Assembly (NCBI GenBank): GCA_900540335.1
Contig: UQFC01000011.1
Location: 1 to 42,512, forward strand
Length of the DNA stretch: 42,512 bases
Source of the DNA: an uncultured Clostridium sp.
GTDB lineage: Bacteria > Bacillota > Clostridia > Lachnospirales > Lachnospiraceae
Direction: 5' to 3'
In this document: positions 15,883 through 24,461 of the stretch, one piece after another
Layout of the letters: each line of letters opens with the position of its first letter
Position numbering within the stretch: position 1 is the stretch's first letter
The notes under the pieces: model-generated
The model's database searches: none
What the model saw: only the letters and a program-made list of their open reading frames with translations
What the model was told of the DNA's origin: nothing
Program-made: the position numbers and the translations under genes

Positions 15883-15942
15883 CCGCTGCTTTTGATGTGC
15901 TTGTTTTGCAGGAACATGATTTCATTCTCTCCCTCTTTTTTT

Positions 15943-16174
15943 GATGCCCGGATTTCTGGCAGGATGGTTTTGACGGCATTTCTGACAGAAAAGTCGGTGC
16001 GGACGGAGCGGTTTTTGAGATACCGGGCCGGGCAGCCAAAGGAGAAAAGGTTCTGCGTCGTATTGTGGATTGCGTGGAAAGACGGTGGAGAAAACGATGA
16101 TTTTGTGGATTCCTGCATGGTTTTTTTGTCAGACGGTGGATAAAGGTCTGACTTAGCAGGGAGGAATGATAGAG
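15943..16174 (+). promoter_or_regulatory. Remainder of the ABC-F leader, no convincing gene
   Basis: This 230-nt stretch holds GCCCGG (15946-15951), which can pair with CCGGGC (16023-16028 or 16028-16033), and a GTCAGAC/GTCTGAC hairpin (16128-16134/16146-16152) just before the SD. TTGTGGATT (16063 and 16103) and AGACGGTGGA (16080 and 16131) are each repeated, suggesting a degenerate duplication. An 83-codon frame (15892-16143) crosses it but has no RBS and no recognisable protein. Confidence 0.4.
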
Positions 16175-17704
16175 ATGTCGTTAATACAGGTACAGAATCT
16201 TAGTTTTTCTTATGAAGGAAGCAGTGAACCGGTGTTTGACCGGGTATCGTTTCATCTGGACACCAGATGGAGATTAGGGGTTACAGGGCGAAACGGAAAG
16301 GGAAAAACAACTTTTTTAAAGCTGTTGTCAGGAGAACTGGATCACAACGGAGCCATTCAGACACAGGCGGTATGCGATTATTTTCCGTTTCCGGTTCCTC
16401 ATCCGGAGCTGGAAACCTGGCAGGTGCTGGATCTGGTGACTGACGGAGAGGCGCAGCTGTGGGAGATTCAGAGGGAGCTGTCCAAACTTCAGGCAGAGGA
16501 GGAAATTTTGTACAGGCCGTTTCAGACTCTTTCCAAGGGAGAACAGACAAAGGCGCTGCTGGCGGCGTTATTTTTGCGCCAGGGCCATTTTCTTCTGATT
16601 GACGAGCCGACCAATCATCTGGATCAGGAGGCGCGAAAGGCGGTAAGCCGGTATTTAAGCAGCAGAGAGGGATTTCTTCTGGTCTCCCATGATCGGGCGT
16701 TTCTGGACGGATGTGTGGATCATATTCTGGCTTTGAACAGACAGGACATTGAAATTCAGCAGGGAAATTTTTCTTCCTGGTATGAAAACAGAAAGCGCCG
16801 GGATGCTTTCGAGGAGGCGGAAAATAATCGTCTGAAAAAGGATATCCGGCGTCTGGAGGAAGGAGCGCGCCAGTCAGGCAGATGGGCGGATCAGGCGGAA
16901 GCTTCAAAAATCGGAAGAAATCCGAAAAAGGAAGAAACCTTTATCGGGACGCGTTCCTATCTGGGAGAAAAATCCCGGAGAATGCAGCAGCAGAGAAAAA
17001 ATATGCAGCGCCGTCAGGAACGGGCTGTTCAGGAGAAAAAAGAACTTCTGAAAAATGTAGAGACAGCGGACAGTCTGAAGCTGTTTCCGCTTTCCTATCA
17101 CAGCCAGCGGCTTGTAGTTCTGGATCAGGTTTCCGCCTGCTATGGAAATCCGCCGGTTCCTGTCAGCGAGCCGGTGACTGCGGAAATCAGAAACGGGGAG
17201 AGAATCTGTCTCCGGGGGAAAAACGGATGTGGAAAATCAAGTCTTTTCCGGCTGATTCTGGGAGAGCAGACAGAGGCGGCGGGACAGATATGGAAGGGCT
17301 CCGGGCTGAAAATTTCTTATGTTTCGCAGGATACTTCCCATCTGCAGGGAAGTCTGAGAGAGTATGCCAGAGCGTTTCAGGTGGAGGAGCATTTGATTTG
17401 TACCCTGCTTAGAAAACTGGATTTTTCCAGAGAACAGCTGGAAAAGCCGCTGGAAACGCTGAGCCAGGGGCAGAAGAAAAAGGTTCTGATTGCAAGGAGT
17501 CTCTGTGAACAGGCCCATCTGTATCTGTGGGATGAACCGCTGAATTATATAGACGTATATTCCAGAATACAGATTGAGGAGCTGATTTTAAAATTCCGGC
17601 CTACGATGGTATTTGTAGAGCATGATGCAGAATTTGCAGAGCGGGTGGCTGATCGGATCCTGACGATGAATCCGGCGGCAAAACGGAGCCAGAGCAGGCA
17701 GTGA
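16175..17704 (+). CDS. Lsa-like ABC-F ribosomal protection ATPase
   Basis: 509 aa with two ABC domains and no membrane segment. NBD1: Walker A GRNGKGKTT, signature LSKGEQTK, Walker B LLIDEPTNHLD. A charged linker at about 205-300 is the interdomain arm that reaches the ribosomal P/E site. NBD2: GKNGCGKSS, LSQGQKKKVLIARSL, LYLWDEPLNYIDV. The last motif and YQGNFS-like text (QQGNFSSWYENRKRRDAF) are characteristic of Lsa proteins, which displace lincosamides, pleuromutilins and streptogramin A from the ribosome. Both catalytic glutamates are present. GGGAGG is 10 nt before ATG 16175 but only 1 nt before ATG 16166, so I use 16175. The actual resistance spectrum is inferred, not shown. Confidence 0.88.
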   Translation: MSLIQVQNLSFSYEGSSEPVFDRVSFHLDTRWRLGVTGRNGKGKTTFLKLLSGELDHNGAIQTQAVCDYFPFPVPHPELETWQVLDLVTDGEAQLWEIQRELSKLQAEEEILYRPFQTLSKGEQTKALLAALFLRQGHFLLIDEPTNHLDQEARKAVSRYLSSREGFLLVSHDRAFLDGCVDHILALNRQDIEIQQGNFSSWYENRKRRDAFEEAENNRLKKDIRRLEEGARQSGRWADQAEASKIGRNPKKEETFIGTRSYLGEKSRRMQQQRKNMQRRQERAVQEKKELLKNVETADSLKLFPLSYHSQRLVVLDQVSACYGNPPVPVSEPVTAEIRNGERICLRGKNGCGKSSLFRLILGEQTEAAGQIWKGSGLKISYVSQDTSHLQGSLREYARAFQVEEHLICTLLRKLDFSREQLEKPLETLSQGQKKKVLIARSLCEQAHLYLWDEPLNYIDVYSRIQIEELILKFRPTMVFVEHDAEFAERVADRILTMNPAAKRSQSRQ

Positions 17705-17759
17705 CAGAGAGCCCGGCGGCAGATTGGAGTCAGGGCAGGCAGCGACAGAGAACCCGGCA
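17672..17759 (+). repeat. 41-bp imperfect tandem duplication across the ABC-F stop codon
   Basis: Two 41-bp units start with CCGGCGGCA at 17672 and 17713, and a third partial CCGGCA follows at 17754. The first unit encodes the last ABC-F residues and its stop codon; the second lies in the intergenic region, out of frame. The copies differ at several positions, so the duplication is not recent. Confidence 0.8.
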
Positions 17760-17785
17760 GAGGACAGAAAAAGGGAGAGATGGAT

Positions 17786-18283
17786 ATGAATATTAGAAAA
17801 ACGTCCATGGAGGAGTTGGAAGAGGTGCTTCTTTTATATCAGGATGCACGGCAGTTTATGCAGGAGCATGGAAATCCCAATCAGTGGGGACAGTCGTATC
17901 CGCCCCGTGAAATTGTGGAGCAGGATATTCGCAGCGGGAAAAGCTATGTCTGTGAGGAGGAGGGACGCCTTCTCGGAACTTTCTATTTTTCTGTGGAGGC
18001 GGATCCGGATTACGCAAGGATCTATGAGGGAGAATGGCAGGGAGAAGGCCCTTACGGGGTGATGCACCGGGTAGCTGCTCCCGGACGGAAAAAGGGGACG
18101 GCCAGCTTTTGCATTGGATGGTGTCTGGAACAAAGCGGAGGGGATTTGAGGATTGATACCCACCGGGATAATATCCCCATGCAGAAGCTTCTGGAGAAAA
18201 ATGGCTTTGTACAGTGCGGAATTATCTGCCTTTCTAACGGAGATGAGCGAATTGCCTATGAGAAAATTGTGAAAAATTCATAA
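17786..18283 (+). CDS. GNAT-family N-acetyltransferase
   Basis: 165 aa. NIRKTSMEELEEVLLLYQDA and the C-terminal THRDNIPMQKLLEKNGFVQCG are standard GNAT beginning and end; the acetyl-CoA loop is VAAPGRKKGTASF, a weak match to the R/Q-x-x-G-x-G/A motif. It resembles uncharacterised acetyltransferases with a W/Q-rich segment (NPNQWGQSYPP). GGGAG is 8 nt before ATG 17786; ATG 17780 is too close to it. It lies 81 nt downstream of the ABC-F gene and may be read from the same promoter, but no functional link is shown. Confidence 0.75.
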   Translation: MNIRKTSMEELEEVLLLYQDARQFMQEHGNPNQWGQSYPPREIVEQDIRSGKSYVCEEEGRLLGTFYFSVEADPDYARIYEGEWQGEGPYGVMHRVAAPGRKKGTASFCIGWCLEQSGGDLRIDTHRDNIPMQKLLEKNGFVQCGIICLSNGDERIAYEKIVKNS

Positions 18284-18372
18284 CTTTTGTAGAAATATTG
18301 TCTCAAACATGGTAAGATGGTAGTCACACGAATAAGATGCGTGTGTCTTACGTGAGAGGAGGCAGGGCAATT

Positions 18373-18975
18373 ATGAACAAGGTAATTACAATCAGCCGTG
18401 AATTTGGAAGCGGAGGCCGTGAGATCGGATTCCGTCTGGCACAGAAGCTGGGAATTCCTTTTTATGACAAGGAGATCATTTCCATGGCAGCTGAGGACAG
18501 CAATATTGCGGAAGAGGCGTTCCGGGCCAATGACGAGGTCATCGGCAGAAAAGAGCGGATTAACCATGATTATGTGTCAGTGAATCCTTTTTCTCCGCTG
18601 TATGAGGTTCCTGTGTCGGATCAGGTATTTCTGGCTCAGTCACAGGTGATTCGGAAACTGGAGTGGTCAGGTCCCTGTGTGATTATTGGCCGCTGCTCTG
18701 ACATTATTGTAGAAAATGGTTTCCATGCATTTATCTGTGCCGGAATGAAAAAACGGATTGAGCGGATGCAGCGTCTGGAGCCGGATGAGACAGTCAAGAA
18801 GCTGGAAGCCCGGATGCGGGAGATTGACAGAAAGAGACGGGATTATTATCAGTATTACAGCGGCAATGAATGGGGCAATCCCAGAAACTACCACCTGAGT
18901 CTGAACAGCGGAAAGCTGGGAATCGAGCGGTGTGTAGATATCATTGCTGAAAGTGTGATGATGATGGAAAAATAA
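18373..18975 (+). CDS. Cytidylate kinase-like family protein
   Basis: 200 aa. The N-terminus KVITISREFGSGGREIGFRL is the modified P-loop of the cytidylate-kinase-like family, followed by PFYDKEIISMAAE and GPCVIIGRCSDIIVE. The C-terminal part (RKRRDYYQYYSGNEWGNP) matches the Lid/core region of that family. Nucleoside monophosphate kinase activity is plausible, but this family is distinct from the housekeeping Cmk and its substrate is uncertain. AGGAGG lies 10 nt before ATG 18373; the frame extends to 18337. A small CACACG/CGTGTG hairpin precedes the RBS. A terminator follows. Confidence 0.8.
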   Translation: MNKVITISREFGSGGREIGFRLAQKLGIPFYDKEIISMAAEDSNIAEEAFRANDEVIGRKERINHDYVSVNPFSPLYEVPVSDQVFLAQSQVIRKLEWSGPCVIIGRCSDIIVENGFHAFICAGMKKRIERMQRLEPDETVKKLEARMREIDRKRRDYYQYYSGNEWGNPRNYHLSLNSGKLGIERCVDIIAESVMMMEK

Positions 18976-19000
18976 AAGAGAGCTTCGTTTTCATAATAAG

Positions 19001-19048
19001 GCTGCTGCCCTGTTGATGAGTTATCATTGATAGAGCAGCAGCTTTTTT
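19001..19048 (+). terminator. Intrinsic terminator of the cytidylate kinase-like gene
   Basis: GCTGCTGC (19001-19008) pairs with GCAGCAGC (19035-19042), with an inner TGAT/ATCA stem and six T (19043-19048). Confidence 0.85.
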
Positions 19049-19069
19049 CATAAGAAACTGTTTTCGTTT

Positions 19070-19900
19070 TTACTGGTAGTTTTCCCGCAGAAGGGCAATT
19101 TCGGCGGCATATCCGTCCAGCTCGTTGGGCGTTTCCAGGTAAAATGGAAGGTTTTGCAGGGCCGGATGATTGATGATGCGAATCAGAGCTTCTTTTCCGA
19201 TATGTCCTTCTCCAATGCGGGCATGGCGATCCTTGTGGGCGCCCAGGGGATTCAGGCTGTCATTCAAATGAATGGCTTTCAGACGGGAGAGTCCGATGAT
19301 CCGGTCGAATTCCGTAAGAACCTCATCAAGATGGTTTACAATATCGTAGCCTCCGTCCCATACATGGCAGGTATCCAGACAGATCCCCATATGATCCGAT
19401 AAAGTGACCCGATCAAGGATTTCACGAAGCTCTTCAAAGGAACGGCCAACCTCGCTGCCTTTTCCGGCCATGGTTTCCAGCAGAACAGTAGTAGTCTGCT
19501 CCGGCTTTAAAATTGCATTCAGCATGTCGGCAATATAGGAAATCCCGGTTTCCACGCCCTGCTTTACATGGCTTCCGGGATGGAAGTTGTAGCAGTTTCC
19601 GGGAGTGTATTCCATGCGGGCCAGATCATCGGCCATAGTGGCGCGGGCAAATTCCCGCAGATTTTTATCGGCGGAACAGGCGTTGAGCGTATAGGGCGCA
19701 TGGGCCAGAATTCTGGTAATCTTGTGTTCAGCCGCAAAGGCCAGATAAGCCTCTACATCGGAAGGAACAATGGCCTTGGCATTTCCTCCTCTGGGATTGC
19801 GGGTGAAAAACTGAAAGGTATTGGCATTTATTTTTACGGCGTCCTTTCCCATGGCAAGATAGCCCTTGGAGGAGGACAGATGACATCCAACAGTAAGCAT
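19070..19900 (-). CDS. nfo: Endonuclease IV (deoxyribonuclease IV)
   Basis: 276 aa, the normal Nfo length. It cleaves DNA 5' of abasic sites in base excision repair, using a trinuclear zinc centre. The start MLTVGCHLSSSKGY and the zinc-ligand segments NFHPGSHV, LLETMAGKGSEVG, GICLDTCHVWDGGYD, AIHLNDS and DRHARIGEGHIG are all present in order. The start at 19900 has GAAAGGAAA upstream on the minus strand; the frame runs on to 19996 without support. It is divergent from the EamA gene, with a 164-bp gap. Confidence 0.96.
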   Translation of the reverse strand: MLTVGCHLSSSKGYLAMGKDAVKINANTFQFFTRNPRGGNAKAIVPSDVEAYLAFAAEHKITRILAHAPYTLNACSADKNLREFARATMADDLARMEYTPGNCYNFHPGSHVKQGVETGISYIADMLNAILKPEQTTTVLLETMAGKGSEVGRSFEELREILDRVTLSDHMGICLDTCHVWDGGYDIVNHLDEVLTEFDRIIGLSRLKAIHLNDSLNPLGAHKDRHARIGEGHIGKEALIRIINHPALQNLPFYLETPNELDGYAAEIALLRENYQ

Positions 19901-20064
19901 ATGATTTCCTTTCAAAAAAGTATTGAGAACAGGTGTGTTCTGAATAGTTACTATACCCCAGACCCGCTGAAAAGTAAAGGGAGACTTTTTCTGCAAAGTA
20001 TGCTAGAATATGCCGTATTGAGGTTTTCCGGAAGGAGCCAAAAAAGAGTATGGGAGAGGAAACA

Positions 20065-20970
20065 ATGAACAGTTACAACAGAAAAAAAGATAATGCGGTC
20101 AGAGGCATGATTCTGACGCTGGTGGGAGGAACTCTGTGGGGATTTTCCGGCACCTGCGGACAGTTTCTGATGCAGACAAAGGGAGTGACCTCCAACTGGC
20201 TGGTGCCTATCCGCCTGCTTCTGGCGGGGGCTCTGCTTCTGTTTATCTGCTGGCTGAAAGATGGAAGGGGAATTTTCCGGATCTGGATTCAGGATGCGGC
20301 CTCTATTCTGATCTTTGGAATTCTCGGTATGAGCATGTGCCAGTATACCTATTTTACGGCGATCGGCGCCTCCAATGCAGGAACGGCAACAGTCCTTCAG
20401 TATATCGGGCCGGTTCTGATTCTGATTTATTTGTCTTTGAGGAACAGAAAGCCGCCTCGTCCGGTGGAGCTTCTGGCGATTATTCTGGCAGTTGCCGGAA
20501 CCTTTCTTCTGGCGACCCATGGACGTCCGGGAAGCATGGTTCTTTCAAAAACGGCATTGTTTTGGGGACTTTTATCGGCGGTTGCTCTGGCTGTATACAC
20601 CGTGCAGCCGGGACGTCTGCTGAATGAGTACGGTTCTGCAGTAGTCACGGCCTGGGGAATGCTGATTGGAGGAATTATGCTCTGCTGCATCTTCCACCCC
20701 TGGACGATTCCTGTGGAGGCGGACAGCCAGGTGGTGCTGGGCATGGCTGTGATTATTCTTGTGGGAACAGTCATTGCGTTTTCCTGCTATATGGAAGGAA
20801 TCCGCTGCGTAGGAGCAAAAAAGGGAAGCCTTTATGCCTCTGTGGAGCCGGTATCAGCGACGGTATTTTCTGTGATCTGGATGCACGTCAGCTTCGGTCT
20901 GATGGATCTGATCGGCTTTGCCTGTATTATTTCAACGATTTTTTTGCTTGCCCTTGATAAGAAGGAATAG
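20065..20970 (+). CDS. EamA/DMT-family permease
   Basis: 301 aa with about ten transmembrane helices in two EamA repeats: GMILTLVGGTLWGFSGTCGQ begins the first, and SLYASVEPVSATVFSVIWMH marks the end of the second. The substrate is unknown; relatives include YdcZ/RhaT-type and amino-acid exporters. GGGAGAGGA precedes ATG 20065; ATG 20050 is an alternative. A possible extended -10 TGCTAGAAT lies at 20001-20009 without a good -35. The first EamA protein (4982-5938) is only distantly similar. Confidence 0.85.
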   Translation: MNSYNRKKDNAVRGMILTLVGGTLWGFSGTCGQFLMQTKGVTSNWLVPIRLLLAGALLLFICWLKDGRGIFRIWIQDAASILIFGILGMSMCQYTYFTAIGASNAGTATVLQYIGPVLILIYLSLRNRKPPRPVELLAIILAVAGTFLLATHGRPGSMVLSKTALFWGLLSAVALAVYTVQPGRLLNEYGSAVVTAWGMLIGGIMLCCIFHPWTIPVEADSQVVLGMAVIILVGTVIAFSCYMEGIRCVGAKKGSLYASVEPVSATVFSVIWMHVSFGLMDLIGFACIISTIFLLALDKKE

Positions 20971-20976
20971 TATAAT
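20948..20976 (+). promoter_or_regulatory. Putative promoter of rpiR-truA
   Basis: TTGCCC (20948-20953) and a consensus TATAAT (20971-20976) are separated by 17 bp, starting inside the end of the EamA gene and about 35 nt upstream of the regulator gene. Confidence 0.55.
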
Positions 20977-21010
20977 GAAATAATATTACATAAAAATGGA
21001 GTTGTGAGAA

Positions 21011-21904
21011 ATGAATGGGAATCAAAGCGTTGTAGGAGCTATCTGTTCCTCCTACGATTCTTATTTTGAAGCAGAAAAGAAAATAGCAGACTGTATTATT
21101 GAGCGGAAAGAGGAAGTTGTTGATATGACAGTGGCGGAGCTGGCCAGAGCCAGTAAAACCAGTGATGCCACAGTTTCCCGTTTCTGCAGAAGGTGCGGAT
21201 TTAAAGGCTTTCATCACCTGAAGATGTCTCTGGCACGGGAAGTGATGGAGGAAAAAAATAACGGGGTTCAGGTTTCAAATGATATCAGCCGGGATAATAT
21301 CAGCCAGTCTCTGCAGAATATTCTTGCCAACAAGATTGCGGAGCTGACACAGACGGTTTCCATGATGGATGCGAAAAACCTGGAAAAGATTCTTCGTCTG
21401 ATTGAGCGGGCTTCTACCGTTCAGGTGGCAGCGGTGGGAAATACAGTGCCGGTAGCTCTGGATTTTACATTTAAGCTGAACCAGCTGGGGATTCGCGCTG
21501 TGTCAGGAACTATCTGGGAAACCCAGATGGCATATACCCTGACCCTGACAAAGAATGATGTGGTGGTTCTGATTTCCAATTCCGGCACCTCAAAGCGTCT
21601 GTTTACTCTGGCAAAGGGAGCCAGGGAGAACGGCTGCCGGGTGATTGCCATTACCAATAACGGAGATTCCCCTGTGGCCAGAGAAGCAGACTATGTGCTG
21701 ATTACAGCGACGAGAGAAAAGCTTCTGCTGGAGGATTTCTGCTTTTCCCGGGTTCCGGCCACAATGGTTGCAGAGATTTTATATCTTCTTCTGGAGTCCG
21801 GCCGTCCGGGAGCCAAGGAAACAATCCGGCGTCACGAGCTGTCAATTGCGGACGATAAGAATGTTTCAGATATTCCGGAAAGGATAAAAGAAAATGAGCC
21901 GTAA
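21011..21904 (+). CDS. MurR/RpiR-family transcriptional regulator
   Basis: 297 aa. An N-terminal HTH_6 domain (MTVAELARASKTSDATVSRF, then CRRCGFKGFHHLKMSL) is followed by a SIS sugar-phosphate-binding domain (VQVAAVGNTVPVALDF, VVVLISNSGTSKRLF and ITNNGDSPVA). Such regulators sense phosphosugars. The neighbours do not reveal the regulon; it could act on the flanking permease or elsewhere. GGAG lies about 10 nt before ATG 21011. It overlaps truA by 11 nt. Confidence 0.92.
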   Translation: MNGNQSVVGAICSSYDSYFEAEKKIADCIIERKEEVVDMTVAELARASKTSDATVSRFCRRCGFKGFHHLKMSLAREVMEEKNNGVQVSNDISRDNISQSLQNILANKIAELTQTVSMMDAKNLEKILRLIERASTVQVAAVGNTVPVALDFTFKLNQLGIRAVSGTIWETQMAYTLTLTKNDVVVLISNSGTSKRLFTLAKGARENGCRVIAITNNGDSPVAREADYVLITATREKLLLEDFCFSRVPATMVAEILYLLLESGRPGAKETIRRHELSIADDKNVSDIPERIKENEP

Positions 21905-22679
21905 CTTTAAAATGGTGCTTCAGTATGAGGGAACCAGATACAATGGATGGCAGAAGCAGGGCAATACCTCAGACACGATCCAGGGGAAGCTGGAGCAGAT
22001 TCTGGAACGGATGTCGGGAGAGCCGGTGGAGGTGCATGGCTCCGGCCGCACAGATGCAGGTGTTCATGCTGCAGGGCAGACTGCCAATTTCCGGATCTCT
22101 GAGGAATTCTTCCGCAGCAGAGGACTTTCCGGGCAGGAGGAGGCCTATCTGAAGTCTTACCTGAACCGTTATCTGCCGGAGGATATAGGCGTGTTATCGG
22201 TAGAAGAAGTGTCTGAGCGGTTTCACAGCCGTCTCAGCGCGGAAAGGAAAACCTACCGGTATCAGATTGAAACGGGAGAGAAGCAGGATGTGTTCCAGCG
22301 GCGTTTCCGGTATCATCTGGGACGAAAACTGGATACGGAGGCCATGAGGCTGGCGGCAGAGAGACTTTGCGGTACGCATGATTTCCGGAGCTTCTGCGGA
22401 AACAGGAAAATGAAAAAATCTACGGTCCGCACCCTGTATTCGGTGGACATCTGTCAGGAGCCGGGCAGCAGCCTGGTGACGATTTCCTTTACAGGAAACG
22501 GATTTCTGCAGAATATGGTGCGGATTCTGACGGGAACATTAATAGAAATCGGACTGGGGGAGAGAGACTGGAGAGAGGCGGACGGGATTTTGAATGCAAA
22601 AGATCGTCAGGCCGCAGGCTTTACAGCTCCGGCAGAAGGACTGTGTCTGGTCCGGGTAATTTATGAGGGAATAAAATGA
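21894..22679 (+). CDS. truA: tRNA pseudouridine(38-40) synthase
   Basis: 261 aa, the usual TruA length. It isomerises uridines 38-40 of the tRNA anticodon arm. The N-terminus MVLQYEGTRYNGWQKQ and the catalytic motif GSGRTDAGVHA (Asp54) are diagnostic; FHSRLSAERKTYRY and FLQNMVRILTGTLIEIG complete the family pattern. It overlaps the upstream regulator by 11 nt and the downstream CDF gene by ATGA, indicating translational coupling. Confidence 0.97.
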   Translation: MSRNFKMVLQYEGTRYNGWQKQGNTSDTIQGKLEQILERMSGEPVEVHGSGRTDAGVHAAGQTANFRISEEFFRSRGLSGQEEAYLKSYLNRYLPEDIGVLSVEEVSERFHSRLSAERKTYRYQIETGEKQDVFQRRFRYHLGRKLDTEAMRLAAERLCGTHDFRSFCGNRKMKKSTVRTLYSVDICQEPGSSLVTISFTGNGFLQNMVRILTGTLIEIGLGERDWREADGILNAKDRQAAGFTAPAEGLCLVRVIYEGIK

Positions 22680-23863
22680 CAGATTTACTGGTAAAATTAT
22701 TTGTAAAAGATTATGAGCAGACGGAAAATCTGCAGGTGCGCACCCGCTACGGACTGCTGTCCGGAATGGTGGGAATCTGCTGCAATGTGATTCTTTTTCT
22801 GGCAAAGCTTCTCACAGGAGTGATGATCAACAGCATTTCTGTTATGGCAGATGCGTTTAACAACCTGTCAGATGCAGCCTCGTCCATTATCAGTTTTGTG
22901 GGCGTGAAGATGTCTGAGAAGCCGGCAGATGAGGAACATCCTTTTGGACATGGGCGGATTGAATATATATCCGCCTTTATTGTGGCCTTCCTGGTTATCC
23001 AGGTGGGATTTTCTTTGTTTAAATCCTCTCTGGGAAAGCTGTTTCACCCGGAGGAGCTGAGCTTCAGCCTGTTGTCCATAGGAATTCTCGGGCTGACCGT
23101 AGCGGTAAAGCTGTGGATGTGTCTGTTTAACAGAAAGCTGGGAAAACGGATCCAGTCCTCTGTTATGCTGGCAACGGCAGCAGATTCTCTGGGAGATACG
23201 GGGGCAACGGCAGCAACGATTTTTTCTATTGTGGTGTACGGGATCTGGCATGTAAATATTGATGGACTTGTGGGAATTGCCGTTTCCATTCTTGTTATGA
23301 TTGCCGGAATCAACATTGCAAAGGATACGCTTGCGCCGTTGATTGGAGAAGCCATTGATCCGGAAATCTATCGGAAAATTACGGAATTTGTGGAGCAGTA
23401 TGACGGCATTATCGGCAGCCATGATCTGATTGTGCATAATTACGGCCCGGGACGAAGCATGGCCTCGATCCATGCGGAGGTTCCCAGCAATGTGGAAATC
23501 GGAAAATCTCATGCTGTTGTAGATCAGATTGAGCGGGATGCCCAGAAAAAACTGGGACTGTTTCTGGTGATTCATATGGATCCGGTAGATGCAGATAATC
23601 CCATGACGGCAAGGCTGAAAAAGATGGCAGAGGGAATTATTTCCGGACTGGATGAGCGGCTGAGTCTCCATGATTTCCGGATTGTGGACGCAGAAAGTCA
23701 GATCAATATTATTTTTGACCTGGTAGTTCCCCGGGAATATACAAAGTCAAAGCAGGATGAATTAAAACAGAAAATCTATCAGAAAATAAGGGAACAGGAC
23801 AGCCGGTATTTCTGTGTGATTACCACAGAGTGTTCCTTCCAGCAGGAAAAACCGGGGAAATAA
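22676..23863 (+). CDS. Cation diffusion facilitator (CDF) transporter
   Basis: 395 aa. Six helices in the N-terminal half carry the metal-site signatures SVMADAFNNLSDAASS and HPFGHGRIEYI (helix II) and AADSLGDTGA (helix V, with D). A cytoplasmic C-terminal domain (about 210-390) follows, longer than in YiiP, with HDLIVHNYGPGRSMASIHAE typical of the metal-sensing dimerisation fold. It probably exports Zn, Mn or Fe in exchange for protons. It starts at the ATGA overlap with truA. No SD or metalloregulator is adjacent. Confidence 0.92.
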   Translation: MTDLLVKLFVKDYEQTENLQVRTRYGLLSGMVGICCNVILFLAKLLTGVMINSISVMADAFNNLSDAASSIISFVGVKMSEKPADEEHPFGHGRIEYISAFIVAFLVIQVGFSLFKSSLGKLFHPEELSFSLLSIGILGLTVAVKLWMCLFNRKLGKRIQSSVMLATAADSLGDTGATAATIFSIVVYGIWHVNIDGLVGIAVSILVMIAGINIAKDTLAPLIGEAIDPEIYRKITEFVEQYDGIIGSHDLIVHNYGPGRSMASIHAEVPSNVEIGKSHAVVDQIERDAQKKLGLFLVIHMDPVDADNPMTARLKKMAEGIISGLDERLSLHDFRIVDAESQINIIFDLVVPREYTKSKQDELKQKIYQKIREQDSRYFCVITTECSFQQEKPGK

Positions 23864-23927
23864 ATGTACCAGTTTCATGCAATAAGAACGAGCGTTTTTG
23901 CATTAAACTATCAGAAAGGGAATTCGA

Positions 23928-24455
23928 TTGAGCAACGAAGAGCTTTTAAGACGTGTCAGTCTGGGGGACAGGGATGCTTTTCTGCTTCTCTACCAGAACA
24001 CGGACAGAACCGTATACAGTTTTATATTGTCAATAATGAAGAATCCCCAGGATGCGGAAGAAGTGATGCAGGAGACCTATATGAAAATATGGACTTCTGC
24101 ATCTTCTTATCAGTCCCGGGGCAAGCCGCTGGCCTGGATATTTACCATAGCGAGAAATCTCTGCTATATGAAATTCCGTGACCAGAAGCATCGGGCAGAT
24201 ATAGGTCTGGAGGAGCTGACAGGGGAAGAAACCGGCGAACTCTGCCTTCCTCTGGAAAATCTGGCAGACGCCATGGCCCTGCGGGCAGCTTTGGAGCTTT
24301 TGAAGGAGGATGAGAGGCAGATTGTGCTTCTTCATGCCTCTGCAGGCCTGAAGCACAGGGAGATTGCGTCATCTCTCGGTATGCCTCTGGCCACTGTGCT
24401 TTCCAAATACAACCGGGCAATCAAAAAACTGAAACAGAATTTAAGGGAGGAGTGA
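23928..24455 (+). CDS. ECF-type RNA polymerase sigma factor
   Basis: 175 aa, with a region-2 domain (AFLLLYQNTDRTVYSFIL, DAEEVMQETYMKIW, LAWIFTIARN) and a region-4 domain (EDERQIVLLHASAGLKHREI, then MPLATVLSKYNRAIKKLK). There is no sigma-3 domain, which fits the ECF group. The start is TTG 23928, preceded by AAAGGG 7 nt upstream; no ATG would keep the conserved N-terminus (SNEELLRRVSLGDRDAF). It lies 64 nt after the CDF gene and 6 nt before the anti-sigma gene, whose SD overlaps its stop. It should be held inactive by the neighbouring RsgI-like protein. Confidence 0.9.
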   Translation: MSNEELLRRVSLGDRDAFLLLYQNTDRTVYSFILSIMKNPQDAEEVMQETYMKIWTSASSYQSRGKPLAWIFTIARNLCYMKFRDQKHRADIGLEELTGEETGELCLPLENLADAMALRAALELLKEDERQIVLLHASAGLKHREIASSLGMPLATVLSKYNRAIKKLKQNLREE

Positions 24456-24461
24456 CTGCAG

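Larger units (their letters stand above)
15813..15942 (+). terminator. Leader attenuator (long-range terminator) upstream of the ABC-F gene
   Basis: GAGAGAATGAA (15821-15831) is perfectly complementary to TTCATTCTCTC (15921-15931). Pairing continues past one mismatch with GGG/CTC-type pairs (15817-15819 with 15933-15935, including one G-U), and a run of seven T (15936-15942) follows. Inner segments also pair (TTTCTGC 15839-15845 with GCAGGAA 15908-15914; GCGGT 15873-15877 with ACCGC 15882-15886). The 5' arm contains the SD and start codon of the leader ORF at 15827, so an initiating or stalled ribosome would prevent terminator formation. This is the layout expected for ribosome-mediated attenuation. 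Confidence 0.65.

Noticed and set aside
15892..16143. An 83-codon frame inside the ABC-F leader
   Set aside because: It has no SD, covers the attenuator 3' arm and T-run, and gives no recognisable protein; the leader explanation is better.
16175..17704. The ABC-F protein as a drug efflux ATPase
   Set aside because: It has two fused ATPase domains with an interdomain arm and no membrane partner, as in ribosome-protecting ABC-F proteins.
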